Origin: Neisseria lactamica NS19
Lineage (GTDB): Bacteria > Pseudomonadota > Gammaproteobacteria > Burkholderiales > Neisseriaceae
Assembly: GCA_000193795.2 (NCBI GenBank)
Contig: AEPI01000081.1
Coordinates: 61,459 to 125,458 of the forward strand
DNA: 64,000 nt
Direction of reading: 5' to 3'
Each line of letters opens with the position of its first letter. Position 1 is the first letter of the stretch. The notes below the pieces were generated by a model that worked only from the letters and a program-made list of their open reading frames with translations, did no database searches and was not told the DNA's origin. This document shows, piece by piece, positions 51,107-59,560 of the stretch. The position numbers were made by a program, and so were the translations under genes.

Positions 51107-52627
51107 ATGCAGCTTATTGATTATTCACATTCATTTCTCTCGGTTATCCCGCCTTTTTTGGCACTGGCTCTCGCCGTCGTTACCCGGCGCGTGCTGCTGT
51201 CCTTAAGCATAGGCATTTTGGTCGGCACCGCCTTCCTGGTCGGCGGAAACCCCGCAAACGGTCTGATTCATTTGAAAGATATGGCAGAAGGGCTGGTACG
51301 GGCAGACGGGGAATGGTCGCTCGGCAAGCTCAAAATCCTGATTTTCCTGATACTCTTGGGCATCTTTACTTCGCTACTGACCCTTTCCGGCAGCAATCAG
51401 GCGTTTGCCGACTGGGCAAAACGGCACATTAAAAACCGGCGCGGCGCGAAAATGCTGACCGCCTGCCTGGTGTTCGTTACCTTTATCGACGATTATTTCC
51501 ACAGCCTTGCCGTCGGCGCGATTGCCCGCCCCGTTACCGACAAATTCAAAGTCTCCCGCGCCAAACTCGCCTACATCCTCGACTCTACCGCCGCGCCGAT
51601 GTGCGTCCTGATGCCGGTTTCAAGTTGGGGCGCGTCGATTATCGCCACGCTTGCCGGATTGCTCGTTACCTACAAAATCACCGAATACACGCCGATGGGG
51701 ACATTTGTCGCCATGAGCCTGATGAACTATTACGCGCTGTTTGCCCTGATTATGGTGTTCGTCGTCTCCTGGTTCTCCTTCGACATCGGATCGATGGAAC
51801 GCTTCGAGCAGGCGGCCTTGAACGAAACCCATAATGAAGCCGCCGTTTCAGACGGCATCGCAGGCAGGGTTTACGCATTGATTATTCCTGTTTTAATCTT
51901 AATCGCCTCCACCGTCGCCGCCATGATTTATACCGGCGCGCAGGCGGGCGAAACCTTCAGCATTTTGAGTGCGTTTGAAAACACGGACGTAAACACCTCT
52001 TTGGTCTTCGGCGGAAGCTGCGGCGTGCTTGCCGTCGTCTTTTGCACATTCGGCACAATCAAAGCGTCCGATTATCCCAAAGCCGTTTGGCAGGGTGCGA
52101 AATCTATGTTCGGCGCAATCGCCATTTTAATCCTCGCCTGGCTCATCAGTACGGTTGTCGGCGAAATGCACACCGGCGACTACCTCTCCACGCTGGTTGC
52201 CGACAGCATTCATCCCGGCTTTCTGCCCGTCATCCTGTTCCTGCTCGCCAGCGTGATGGCGTTTGCCACCGGCACAAGCTGGGGGACGTTCGGCATTATG
52301 CTGCCGATTGCCGCCGCCATGGCGGTCAAAGTCGAACCCGCGCTGATTATCCCGTGTATGTCCGCAGTGATGGCGGGGGCGGTATGCGGTGACCACTGCT
52401 CGCCCATCTCCGACACGACCATCCTCTCTTCCACCGGCGCGCGCTGCAACCACATCGACCACGTTACCTCGCAACTGCCTTACGCCTTAACCGTTGCCGC
52501 CGCCGCTTCATCGGGCTACCTCGCATTGGGTCTGACAAAATCCGCACTGTTGGGCTTTGGCACGACGGGTGCGGTATTGGCGGTGCTGATTTTCATCTTG
52601 AAAGACAAAAAACGCGCCGGCGTTTGA
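51107..52627 (+). CDS. nhaC: Na+/H+ antiporter, NhaC family (second)
   Basis: A 506-residue, ~12-helix antiporter-like protein. Family landmarks are VFVTFIDDYFHSLAVG, LDSTAAPMCVLMPVSSWGA, FATGTSWGTFGIMLP and CGDHCSPISDTTILSS. It is only distantly similar to the 459-residue NhaC at 44936, so they are not recent duplicates. An in-frame uptake sequence is read as AVSDGIAG. The start lies behind an AT-rich leader with no strong ribosome site. Confidence 0.92.
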   Translation: MQLIDYSHSFLSVIPPFLALALAVVTRRVLLSLSIGILVGTAFLVGGNPANGLIHLKDMAEGLVRADGEWSLGKLKILIFLILLGIFTSLLTLSGSNQAFADWAKRHIKNRRGAKMLTACLVFVTFIDDYFHSLAVGAIARPVTDKFKVSRAKLAYILDSTAAPMCVLMPVSSWGASIIATLAGLLVTYKITEYTPMGTFVAMSLMNYYALFALIMVFVVSWFSFDIGSMERFEQAALNETHNEAAVSDGIAGRVYALIIPVLILIASTVAAMIYTGAQAGETFSILSAFENTDVNTSLVFGGSCGVLAVVFCTFGTIKASDYPKAVWQGAKSMFGAIAILILAWLISTVVGEMHTGDYLSTLVADSIHPGFLPVILFLLASVMAFATGTSWGTFGIMLPIAAAMAVKVEPALIIPCMSAVMAGAVCGDHCSPISDTTILSSTGARCNHIDHVTSQLPYALTVAAAASSGYLALGLTKSALLGFGTTGAVLAVLIFILKDKKRAGV

Positions 52628-52639
52628 CCCCTTTCCCTT

Positions 52640-52663
52640 TTCAGACGGCATATGCCGTCTGAA
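52640..52663. repeat. Loopless uptake-sequence palindrome
   Basis: TTCAGACGGCAT joined directly to ATGCCGTCTGAA, a perfect 24-bp palindrome with the uptake words pointing away from each other, between nhaC and nagZ. The opposite arrangement (facing) is used in all the other hairpins here. Confidence 0.85.
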
Positions 52664-52683
52664 GCTTTTTGGAGCAAACCGAA

Positions 52684-53769
52684 ATGACTGTTCCCCATAT
52701 TCCGCGCGGTCCCGTAATGGCCGACATTGCCGCCTTGCGCCTGACCGGAGAGGAAAAGCAACGCCTTCTCGATCCCGCCGTCGGCGGAGTCATCCTGTTC
52801 CGCCGCAACTTCCAAAATATCGTACAACTCAAAGAACTTACCGCCGAAATCAAAGCACTTCGCACACCCGGGCTTATTATTGCCGTCGATCACGAAGGCG
52901 GCAGGGTCCAACGGTTTATCGAAGGCTTTACCCGCTTGCCCGCAATGAACGTTTTAGGGCAAATTTGGGACAAGGAAGGCGCGTCTGCCGCCGAAACCGC
53001 CGCCGGACAAGTCGGCCGGGTTTTGGCAACCGAGCTTTCCGCCTGCGGCATCGATTTGTCCTTTACCCCCGTCTTAGATCTGGACTGGGGAAACTGCCCC
53101 GTCATCGGCAACCGCAGTTTCCACCGCAACCCCGAAGCGGTCGCCCGCCTTGCCCTCGCCCTTCAAAAAGGTTTGGAAGAAAGCGGTATGAAATCCTGCG
53201 GCAAACATTTTCCCGGACACGGATTTGTCGAAGGGGACAGCCATTTGGTCTTGCCGGAAGACGGGCGCAGCCTGCCCGAACTCGAAGCCGCCGACCTTAT
53301 CCCCTTCCTCATTATGAGCCGCGAAGGTATGGCGGCGGTTATGCCCGCCCACGTCGTTTATCCGCAAGTGGACACCAAGCCCGCCGGGTTTTCCGAAATT
53401 TGGCTCAAACAGATTTTGCGCCGCGACATCGGGTTCAAAGGCGTGATTTTCTCGGACGATTTGACTATGGAGGGCGCGTGCGGGGCCGGCGGCATCAAAG
53501 AACGCGCCCGGCTGTCGTTTGAAGCGGGCTGCGACATCGTATTGGTCTGCAACCGTCCCGACTTGGTCGATGAATTGCGCGACGGCTTCATCATTCCCGA
53601 CAATCCCGATTTGGCGGGACGTTGGCAATATATGGCAAACACGCTCGGCAGTGCCGCCGCGCAAACCGTGATGCAGACGGAGGATTTCCAAGCGGCACAA
53701 GCCTTTGTTGCCGGTTTGGCCTCGCCGCAGGACACGGCGGGCGGCGTAAAAGTCGGAGAGGCCTTTTAA
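52684..53769 (+). CDS. nagZ: Beta-N-acetylhexosaminidase (peptidoglycan recycling)
   Basis: NagZ releases GlcNAc from muropeptides in the cytosol. The 361-residue family 3 glycosidase has the signature KSCGKHFPGHGFVEGDSH with the His/Asp catalytic loop, plus the nucleophile region VIFSDDLTMEGA. ATG 52684 is used, with TTTTGGAGC upstream; the frame also opens at a TTG 15 bases earlier. Confidence 0.95.
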   Translation: MTVPHIPRGPVMADIAALRLTGEEKQRLLDPAVGGVILFRRNFQNIVQLKELTAEIKALRTPGLIIAVDHEGGRVQRFIEGFTRLPAMNVLGQIWDKEGASAAETAAGQVGRVLATELSACGIDLSFTPVLDLDWGNCPVIGNRSFHRNPEAVARLALALQKGLEESGMKSCGKHFPGHGFVEGDSHLVLPEDGRSLPELEAADLIPFLIMSREGMAAVMPAHVVYPQVDTKPAGFSEIWLKQILRRDIGFKGVIFSDDLTMEGACGAGGIKERARLSFEAGCDIVLVCNRPDLVDELRDGFIIPDNPDLAGRWQYMANTLGSAAAQTVMQTEDFQAAQAFVAGLASPQDTAGGVKVGEAF

Positions 53770-53805
53770 ATTCGTCCGATACGCGGCAAACAGGCAAAAC
53801 AAATA

Positions 53806-53834
53806 TAGGCACGCCGCACTTTTTGCGTTATAAT
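53806..53834 (+). promoter_or_regulatory. Candidate promoter of tRNA-Pro
   Basis: TAGGCA and TATAAT with a 17-base spacer, ending 16 bases before the mature tRNA 5' end. Confidence 0.55.
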
Positions 53835-53850
53835 CCCGTTCCAATCAATT

Positions 53851-53927
<77 letters not shown>

Positions 53928-53932
53928 AATCC

Positions 53933-53967
53933 AAACCGCCTCGGCATCCATTGCCGGGGCGGTTTTT
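53933..53967 (+). terminator. Terminator after tRNA-Pro
   Basis: AAACCGCC...GGCGGTTTTT with an inner CGGCA...TGCCG stem, 5 bases after the tRNA CCA. Confidence 0.85.
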
Positions 53968-54261
53968 CCTTTTGGCGGCAACAGAAAAATGCCGTCTGAA
54001 ACAGCATTCTGTTTCAGACGGCATTTCGTTTTCCCCAATCCTGCCATTTGCGCGCACTGACAAAGGGTATCGGCAAGGTTCAAAAGACCATCGGAATTTA
54101 GGAAGCCGGGCTTGTACCCAACGGCGGCGTCTTATTCAGTAAGGCTCCGTCCTGATTGGGCAGCAGAAATGTGGGCAGTTTCACGCGGAAGCGGTACACT
54201 TTCCCCATATGTCAAACATCGGCAAAACGGTACGCCGTCCCTTTGAGTTGCACTGCTTAAA
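53968..54261. other. Gene-free stretch between tRNA-Pro and queE
   Basis: An uptake-sequence hairpin (16-bp stem, 53989-54024) opens this stretch. A 36-codon minus-strand ORF at 54098-54208 (MGKVYRFRVKLPTFL... ending TSPAS) has no ribosome site and is not recognised. Nothing else stands out. Confidence 0.6.
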
Positions 54262-54900
54262 CTACTCTATTCCCGCCCATTTGTGCGTCTGCACGCTCAA
54301 CTGCCAATGCACCGGCGCGTCGGGGCGGCTGTTTAAAATACCGATTTGGCGGATGGTGTCGTAGATGTTCATTGCGCCGTTTTGTTCGCAGGGCGAAAGG
54401 TAGTAATGGCGCGCGCGGATTTTGCGTTCCATATTTTCGCAAAACGCAAGGACATCGCCGTCGGCAACAATCCGCACTTCGTCGGCTGTTTCGATACAGC
54501 TTTTTTCGTATTTGGCGGCATAGCAGGCTTTGGGGCTGGTGGCGACATAGTCGATTTGCGGCGGCGCGGGATTGAGTCCGTTGGTTTCGAGACAGAGGAA
54601 ATAACCTTCGGCTTTGAGCGCGTCCAGCAGCGTATCGAGATGCGGCTGTATGGTCGGCTCGCCGCCGGTGATGATGATGTTGCGGGCGGCATAGGTTTTC
54701 AGACGGCCTAAAATGTCGGACAGGCTCATCATTCCGAATGCCAAATAATCGGTATCACACCAGCCGCAGGCGAGGTTGCATTTGCCCAAGCGGACGAAAA
54801 CGGCAGGCATGCCCGTGTTCCGGCCCTCGCCTTGCAGGCTCTCGAAAATTTCGACGATACGGTATTGCGGATTTTCGGGGGCGACATTGATTTTTTTCAT
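54262..54900 (-). CDS. queE: 7-carboxy-7-deazaguanine synthase
   Basis: QueE is a radical-SAM enzyme converting carboxy-tetrahydropterin to carboxy-deazaguanine, in queuosine synthesis. The 212-residue protein has EIFESLQGEGRNTGMPAVFVR (in parts), the cluster motif CNLACGWCDTDY (C-x3-C-x2-C) and ITGGEPTIQ. ATG 54900 (MKKINVAPENP) overlaps the upstream DUF1304 gene by 4 bases (ATGA type), so the longer open frame to 55068 is rejected. Confidence 0.94.
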   Translation of the reverse strand: MKKINVAPENPQYRIVEIFESLQGEGRNTGMPAVFVRLGKCNLACGWCDTDYLAFGMMSLSDILGRLKTYAARNIIITGGEPTIQPHLDTLLDALKAEGYFLCLETNGLNPAPPQIDYVATSPKACYAAKYEKSCIETADEVRIVADGDVLAFCENMERKIRARHYYLSPCEQNGAMNIYDTIRQIGILNSRPDAPVHWQLSVQTHKWAGIE

Positions 54901-55268
54901 GCCGCCAACACCGCTGCCGCCGCCAAAAATGCGGGCAAACCTTGTTTGACGAGTATGCCTTTGTTGCCGGACGAAAACGCGCCCCACGCGGCGGCAATCA
55001 ATACGAAACCGAGAAACAGAATCGTCGCGCCGTAAACGGCGTTGTCCGGCGCGGCAAACCGCGACCACACCAGCCCGATGCCGAGAAAGCCGTTATACAG
55101 CCCTTGATTACTGAACAAGGTCTGCACTTGCTTTTGTTCCATAAATTCATAAGGCAGCTTGAATATTTCCGCCGCCTTTTCGCCGGGAATCTGCGTCATT
55201 TCCAGCCAGGCGATGTAGAAATGTTCGGCGGCGACGAGGAGGACTAAGAGGGTGGAGAGAAGTTTCAT
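54897..55268 (-). CDS. DUF1304 membrane protein
   Basis: A 123-residue protein with four membrane helices and the family pattern AAEHFYIAWLEM, LFSNQGLYNGFLGIGL near the middle. DUF1304 proteins have no established function. It is translationally coupled to queE by a 4-base overlap, although no link to deazaguanine chemistry is known. Confidence 0.85.
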   Translation of the reverse strand: MKLLSTLLVLLVAAEHFYIAWLEMTQIPGEKAAEIFKLPYEFMEQKQVQTLFSNQGLYNGFLGIGLVWSRFAAPDNAVYGATILFLGFVLIAAAWGAFSSGNKGILVKQGLPAFLAAAAVLAA

Positions 55269-55349
55269 GGGTGTTCCTTTTAATGGGTACGTTTGAGATG
55301 GAATGCCGTCTGAAAAAACGGGGGAATCCTTACTGGAAAAAAACCGTTT

Positions 55350-55456
55350 TATAGTGGATTAAATTTAAATCAGGACAAGGCGACGAAGCCGCAGACAGTA
55401 CAGATAGTACGGCAAGGCGAGGCAACGCTGTACTGGTTTAAATTTAATCCACTATA
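55350..55456. repeat. Correia element, short form
   Basis: 107 bp, both ends canonical (TATAGTGGATTAAATTTAAA and its perfect inverse). It lacks the internal long-form block. Confidence 0.95.
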
Positions 55457-55489
55457 AAGCAGATTCAAATAAGGACGCCCCACATCGTC

Positions 55490-55584
55490 ATTCCCGCGCA
55501 GGCGGGAATCCAGAGATTTGGAATTGCTGCAATTTTTAAATATTCCTGATAAATCAAGGTCTGGATTCCCGCCTGCGCGGGAAT
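55490..55584. repeat. dRS3 pair (inverted spacer words)
   Basis: ATTCCCGCGCAGGCGGGAAT at 55490-55509 and ATTCCCGCCTGCGCGGGAAT at 55565-55584. The second is the reverse complement of the first, so the whole 95 bases can form a large hairpin. With the Correia element this fills the gap between queD and the DUF1304 gene. Confidence 0.88.
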
Positions 55585-55641
55585 GACGGCTTAGTGCAAG
55601 TTTCATTCAAATTCACTATATCGATACGTTCAAACTATCCC

Positions 55642-56064
55642 CTACCCCCCTTCATACTCCGCACACGATGTCGGCGTTTCCCACAATTTCACGCTGCACA
55701 CGTTCAACCCCGCGTTTTTCAGACGGCCGTACATTTCGACCGCCATATTTTCGGCAGTGGTGCGGCAGGGCAGGCGCAGGGTTTTCATGTTCCAGCCCTC
55801 CAAAAGCGCGGCGATTTGAGATTCGCGCCCGTTGCCGCCGTGGTAGATGAAGGCGTGGTCGAAGGGGTCGGTAATGTGTTGTTTCACAATAGCTTTGAGG
55901 TCGGAGAAATCCATCACCATTCCGTCTTTCGGCCCGCCACTGACGATGCCGTCTGAAACGGTGATTTCGAGTTTGTAGGTATGCCCGTGCAGGTTTTGGC
56001 ATTTGCCGTCATGCCCGTCGAGCATATGCGAGGAGTCGAAGGTGAAGATTTTGGTAATTTTCAT
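55642..56064 (-). CDS. queD: 6-carboxy-tetrahydropterin synthase
   Basis: QueD makes 6-carboxy-tetrahydropterin from dihydroneopterin triphosphate. The 140-residue protein has zinc His ligands in FDSSHML and LHGHTYK, and the catalytic Cys in GKCQNLHGH. The open frame extends to 56172, but ATG 56064 (MKITKIFTF) gives the normal start. Confidence 0.95.
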   Translation of the reverse strand: MKITKIFTFDSSHMLDGHDGKCQNLHGHTYKLEITVSDGIVSGGPKDGMVMDFSDLKAIVKQHITDPFDHAFIYHGGNGRESQIAALLEGWNMKTLRLPCRTTAENMAVEMYGRLKNAGLNVCSVKLWETPTSCAEYEGG

Positions 56065-56074
56065 GGTGTGCACT

Positions 56075-56596
56075 TTAAATCGGCAAATAGCCCTGAAAGC
56101 CGATTTCGGCGGGTTTGCCGTGCGGATTCGGAACGAGGCGGATAACGTGCTTGCCGATGCGGTCGAGCGCAAGCAGGTTGTCCACGTCTTTTAAGTTGTC
56201 TTTATGCCGCTGCATATAACTGTCGGGCAGCAGGGTTTGCAGGGCTTTTTGTTTGGCTTCGGCAGGCGTGGCGGCGGCGAACAGCCCGAAAACGTGCGCT
56301 TCGGCAAGCTGACCCGCGCGATAACCGCCGACATTGGCGAAATACAGGCGCGGGGCGTGTTCAGACGGCATTGCGGTATGTTCTTCCGCCTCACTCACGC
56401 AGACATCGTAACCGTCCGCCCATTCGACAATCTGCCAGCCGTCGATGTGGATTTTGTCCGCATCGCCGAACCACGCGGCTTTGAGTGCGGGGACGGCTTC
56501 GCGGTAGTCGTCGCACACGGCAAATTGGATGTCGTGCACTTCGATATTCGACCTGCCGGCATTGCCGCCGAGGTAAAACATATGGAGCTTGGGCAT
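56075..56596 (-). CDS. DUF1543 domain protein
   Basis: A 173-residue soluble protein starting MPKLHMFYLGG. It resembles DUF1543, with an internal repeat-like arrangement (EVHDIQFAVCDD..., AEAHVFGLFAAATPAEAKQ). No function is established. An uptake sequence is read in frame (AMPSEH). It lies 10 bases upstream of queD, within the deazaguanine cluster, so a role in that pathway or in folate/pterin metabolism is possible but unproven. Confidence 0.8.
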   Translation of the reverse strand: MPKLHMFYLGGNAGRSNIEVHDIQFAVCDDYREAVPALKAAWFGDADKIHIDGWQIVEWADGYDVCVSEAEEHTAMPSEHAPRLYFANVGGYRAGQLAEAHVFGLFAAATPAEAKQKALQTLLPDSYMQRHKDNLKDVDNLLALDRIGKHVIRLVPNPHGKPAEIGFQGYLPI

Positions 56597-56637
56597 ATCG
56601 TATTCCTTGTGGTTTGCGCGTGTTCAGACGGTCTTTT

Positions 56638-56743
56638 TATAGTAGATTAAATTTAAACCAGTACGGCGTTGCCTCGCCTTGCCGTACTATCTGTACTGTC
56701 TGCGGCTTCGTCGCCTTGTCCTGATTTTTGTTAATCCACTATA
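56638..56743. repeat. Correia element overlapping the queC 3' end
   Basis: A 106-bp element; the left end is altered (TATAGTAGATTAA). Its right end CCACTATA at 56736-56743 forms the last codons and stop of queC on the minus strand. Confidence 0.92.
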
Positions 56744-57387
56744 CTTTCCAAATATTCCGCCAACCCGCGTTCGCGCAAGATACAGCTCGGGCATTCGTGG
56801 CAGCCGCCGACAATGCCGTTATAGCAGGTGTGGGTTTGCTCGCGGATATAGTCCAGCGCGCCCATTTCGTCCGCCAACGCCCAAGTTTGCGCCTTGGTCA
56901 GATACATCAGCGGCGTGTGGATTTGGAAATCATAGTCCATCGCCAAATTAAGGGTAACGTTCATCGATTTGACGAACACGTCGCGGCAGTCGGGATAGCC
57001 GGAGAAGTCGGTTTCGCACACGCCTGCGATAATGTGCCGTATTCCCTGCCCTTTGGCGTAAATCGCGGCGTAAAGCAGGAAAAGCGCGTTGCGGCCGTCT
57101 ACAAAGGTATTCGGAACGCCGTTGTCGGCGGTTTCGATGGCGGCGGTTTCGTCCATCAGGGCGTTGTGCGTAATCTGCCGCATCAGGCTCAAGTCGAGTA
57201 CGGTTTGCCTGACACCCAAATCCTGCGCTATCCGGCGGGCGCGTTCCAGCTCGACGGCGTGGCGTTGCCCGTATCGGAAGGTGATGGCTTGGACGTTTTC
57301 GCGCCCGTAGGTTTGGATTGCCTGAATCAGGCAGGTGGTGGAATCCTGACCGCCCGAAAAGATGACCAGGGCTTGTTGGTTTGACAT
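56731..57387 (-). CDS. queC: 7-cyano-7-deazaguanine synthase
   Basis: QueC converts carboxy-deazaguanine and ammonia to preQ0 with ATP. The 218-residue protein has the PP-loop FSGGQDSTTCL and the zinc-binding Cys set CYNGIVGGCHECPSC. The final residues SIVD and the TAA stop are encoded by the terminal repeat of a Correia element, so insertion has rewritten the 3' end without evident harm. It is the upstream gene of the queC-DUF1543-queD group. Confidence 0.95.
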   Translation of the reverse strand: MSNQQALVIFSGGQDSTTCLIQAIQTYGRENVQAITFRYGQRHAVELERARRIAQDLGVRQTVLDLSLMRQITHNALMDETAAIETADNGVPNTFVDGRNALFLLYAAIYAKGQGIRHIIAGVCETDFSGYPDCRDVFVKSMNVTLNLAMDYDFQIHTPLMYLTKAQTWALADEMGALDYIREQTHTCYNGIVGGCHECPSCILRERGLAEYLESIVD

Positions 57388-57812
57388 ACTGAATCCTAGT
57401 TTTGGTAACGCGGGAGGTTTGCGAACCGCGAAGTTGGAAAAATCGGATTATAACAAACTCCGGATGCGGATTGCGTACCGCCGCCGATGCCGTCTGAAGC
57501 CGCCGGACATCCGGCCGGAAAGCGGTGCGGCTTGAAATCTCCGCAAAACAGCCCGTTCGCGGAATTTGAATCATCCGCCGATTCCAACTCGTCGGGGAAA
57601 AGGCAATTATTTTTCAGTATTGAAACACAAAATAAAAGAAACCGGGCAGGCTTATTCATTTTGAAAACGATACCGGGCATAAAGTCCCGCCTGCAAAGAA
57701 TCCGGCCTGCCTTTATCCGGTCCCGCACCTGCGGCGCAACGGATGCCGGATTTGGGGACGGCGGCGGTTTCGGTTACAATTTGTGCTTTCCGTTCGGTAC
57801 AGGCATATAAAA
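57388..57812. other. Gap between divergent queC and YihY genes
   Basis: 425 bases with one uptake sequence (57489-57500) and an AT-rich patch near 57595-57645 that could hold promoters. Open frames on both strands show no family or ribosome site. No repeat element is seen. Confidence 0.6.
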
Positions 57813-59033
57813 ATGACGGTATTTTCAAAGTATTGGCAAAAAGGTATGGAAAACGGCGGCGTGGCCTTCCTGCTGTTTGTCGCCCGCCGTTTCAACGAAG
57901 GGCGCATACCGCAGGCGGCGGCGAGTATGACGTTTACCACGCTGCTGGCTTTAGTGCCGGTGCTGACGGTAACAGTGGCAGCGGTATCGGTCTTTCCGGT
58001 ATTTGAGAACTGGTCGGGTGCGTTTGTGTCCTTCGTCAAACAAACCGTCGTGCCGCAAGGGGCGGACAAGGTGCTGGATTACCTCGACGCGTTCCGCCGG
58101 CAGGCAGGCAGCCTGACCGCCATCGGCAGCGTGATGCTGTTCGTCACGTCGCTGATGCTGGTTCGGACGATAGATCAGGCGTTTAACCGCATTTGGCGCG
58201 TCGGCGCGCAGCGTCCTTGGATGATGCAGTTCCTCGTTTATTGGGCCCTGCTGACTTGCGGGCCGCTGTTTTTGGGCGTGGGCATCTCGCTGACGGCGGG
58301 ATGGGGGGAATCGTGGCTGCTGCGCCCTCTGGCAATGCCGTTGGGAACGGTGCTGCTTTTGTGGGGGCTGTACTGCTTTGTCCCCAACCGTTTCGTACCC
58401 GCGCGGCACGCCTTGATCGGGGCGGCGGCGACGGCTTTGTGCCTGTGGTGCGCGCGCGCGGTTTTTGTGTGGTATATGGGCAGTTTCGACGGCTACCGTT
58501 CGATTTACGGCGCGTTTGCCGCCGTGCCGTTTTTCCTGTTGTGGCTGAACCTGTTGTGGACGCTGGTCTTGGGCGGAGCGGTGCTGACGGCCTCCCTGTC
58601 GTATTGGCAGGGCGGGGCGTTTCGGAAAAATGCGGACGCGCGCGGCGGCTTTGACGATGTGTTGAACATTTTACTCTTGCTCGACGCGGCGCAAAAACAC
58701 GGCAAAGCCCTGCGGGTCCGGCAGTTCAGACAGCATATCGGCATGGGCTACGACGAGTTGGGCGCACTCTTGGAAAAACTGGCGCACTACGGTTATGTTT
58801 ATTCCGGGCGGCAGGGCTGGGTTTTAAAAACAGGGGCGGATGCCATTAAATTAGACACACTCTTCAAACGCTTTGTGTACCGCCCTTCCGCTGCCGATCA
58901 AAACCCTGTCGGACAAGCCGCCGGCAGGCTGGTGCAACCCTGCCTCCGGTCTTTAAATATAACGCTGGCGGAGTTTGGCGCGCAAACCGGGCAAAACGCC
59001 CCCTCCCCGTCCCGACCGCCGTCCGAAGGATAA
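57813..59033 (+). CDS. YihY/UPF0761 family inner-membrane protein
   Basis: A 406-residue protein with about six membrane helices (residues 30-260) and a soluble C-terminal region resembling a winged helix (LLLLDAAQKHGKALRVRQF, GYVYSGRQGWVL). Family landmarks are AAASMTFTTLLALVPVLTV and YGAFAAVPFFLLWLNLLW. It was once annotated as ribonuclease BN, which is not correct for this family. Function is unknown. ATG 57813 was chosen over a further upstream codon. Confidence 0.88.
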   Translation: MTVFSKYWQKGMENGGVAFLLFVARRFNEGRIPQAAASMTFTTLLALVPVLTVTVAAVSVFPVFENWSGAFVSFVKQTVVPQGADKVLDYLDAFRRQAGSLTAIGSVMLFVTSLMLVRTIDQAFNRIWRVGAQRPWMMQFLVYWALLTCGPLFLGVGISLTAGWGESWLLRPLAMPLGTVLLLWGLYCFVPNRFVPARHALIGAAATALCLWCARAVFVWYMGSFDGYRSIYGAFAAVPFFLLWLNLLWTLVLGGAVLTASLSYWQGGAFRKNADARGGFDDVLNILLLLDAAQKHGKALRVRQFRQHIGMGYDELGALLEKLAHYGYVYSGRQGWVLKTGADAIKLDTLFKRFVYRPSAADQNPVGQAAGRLVQPCLRSLNITLAEFGAQTGQNAPSPSRPPSEG

Positions 59034-59037
59034 AGCG

Positions 59038-59487
59038 ATGCTGCCGAAAAACCTCCTCATCCTCATCTCCACGGCCGCCTTTGCCTCGGCACGCGCCGAT
59101 GCGCCCGACGGCGTTTTTACCGTCAATTTCCAATCCCCGAGCGGCAACATCGTCTGCGGCGGCGACACCGGACCGCCGGAAGGCGAAGAACCGTGGCACG
59201 GCGTATCCTGCTTCATCCACGAAACCGACAATACCAAACCCGCCATACCGAAACCCAAAGGATGCAGATTCGACTGGGGCAACGTGTTCAATATCGACAA
59301 CAAAGGGAGGGCCTATATGAGCTGTTACAGCGATTACCCGTACAGCCCCGAACCGCCCGTCCTCGCCTACGGCAGCAGCATCAAAGGCAGAGGCTGGCAG
59401 TGCGGCAGCCTCGAAAACGGCGTACTCTGCACCAATTCGGGCGGGCACGGCTTCCTGCTCAACCGCAAATGGCAGCGTATGTTTTAA
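59038..59487 (+). CDS. Small secreted Cys-rich protein, unknown
   Basis: A 149-residue product with a signal peptide (MLPKNLLILISTAAFASARA) and six Cys in the mature part (VCGGD, SCFIH, GCRFD, SCYSD, QCGSL, LCTNS), so three disulfides are likely. The pattern of an opening FQSPSGNIVCGG and a closing GVLCTNSGGHGFLL resembles DUF6636-type secreted domains. Function is unknown. GAAGGA precedes the ATG, 4 bases after the YihY-family gene, so they are probably co-transcribed. Confidence 0.85.
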   Translation: MLPKNLLILISTAAFASARADAPDGVFTVNFQSPSGNIVCGGDTGPPEGEEPWHGVSCFIHETDNTKPAIPKPKGCRFDWGNVFNIDNKGRAYMSCYSDYPYSPEPPVLAYGSSIKGRGWQCGSLENGVLCTNSGGHGFLLNRKWQRMF

Positions 59488-59493
59488 AACAGA

Positions 59494-59533
59494 ATGCCGT
59501 CCGAACCACAGTTTCGCAGCGTTCGGACGGCAT
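59494..59533. terminator. Hairpin with variant uptake words
   Basis: ATGCCGTCCGAAC pairs with GTTCGGACGGCAT. Both arms carry the compensated T-to-C change, so the fold is kept while the canonical uptake word is lost. Confidence 0.75.
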
Positions 59534-59560
59534 ACCCGCCAACCACACAAAGGAAAAACC

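Noticed and set aside
54098..54208. 36-codon minus-strand ORF between tRNA-Pro and queE
   Set aside because: No ribosome site, no recognisable family and no supporting context; kept only as a note.
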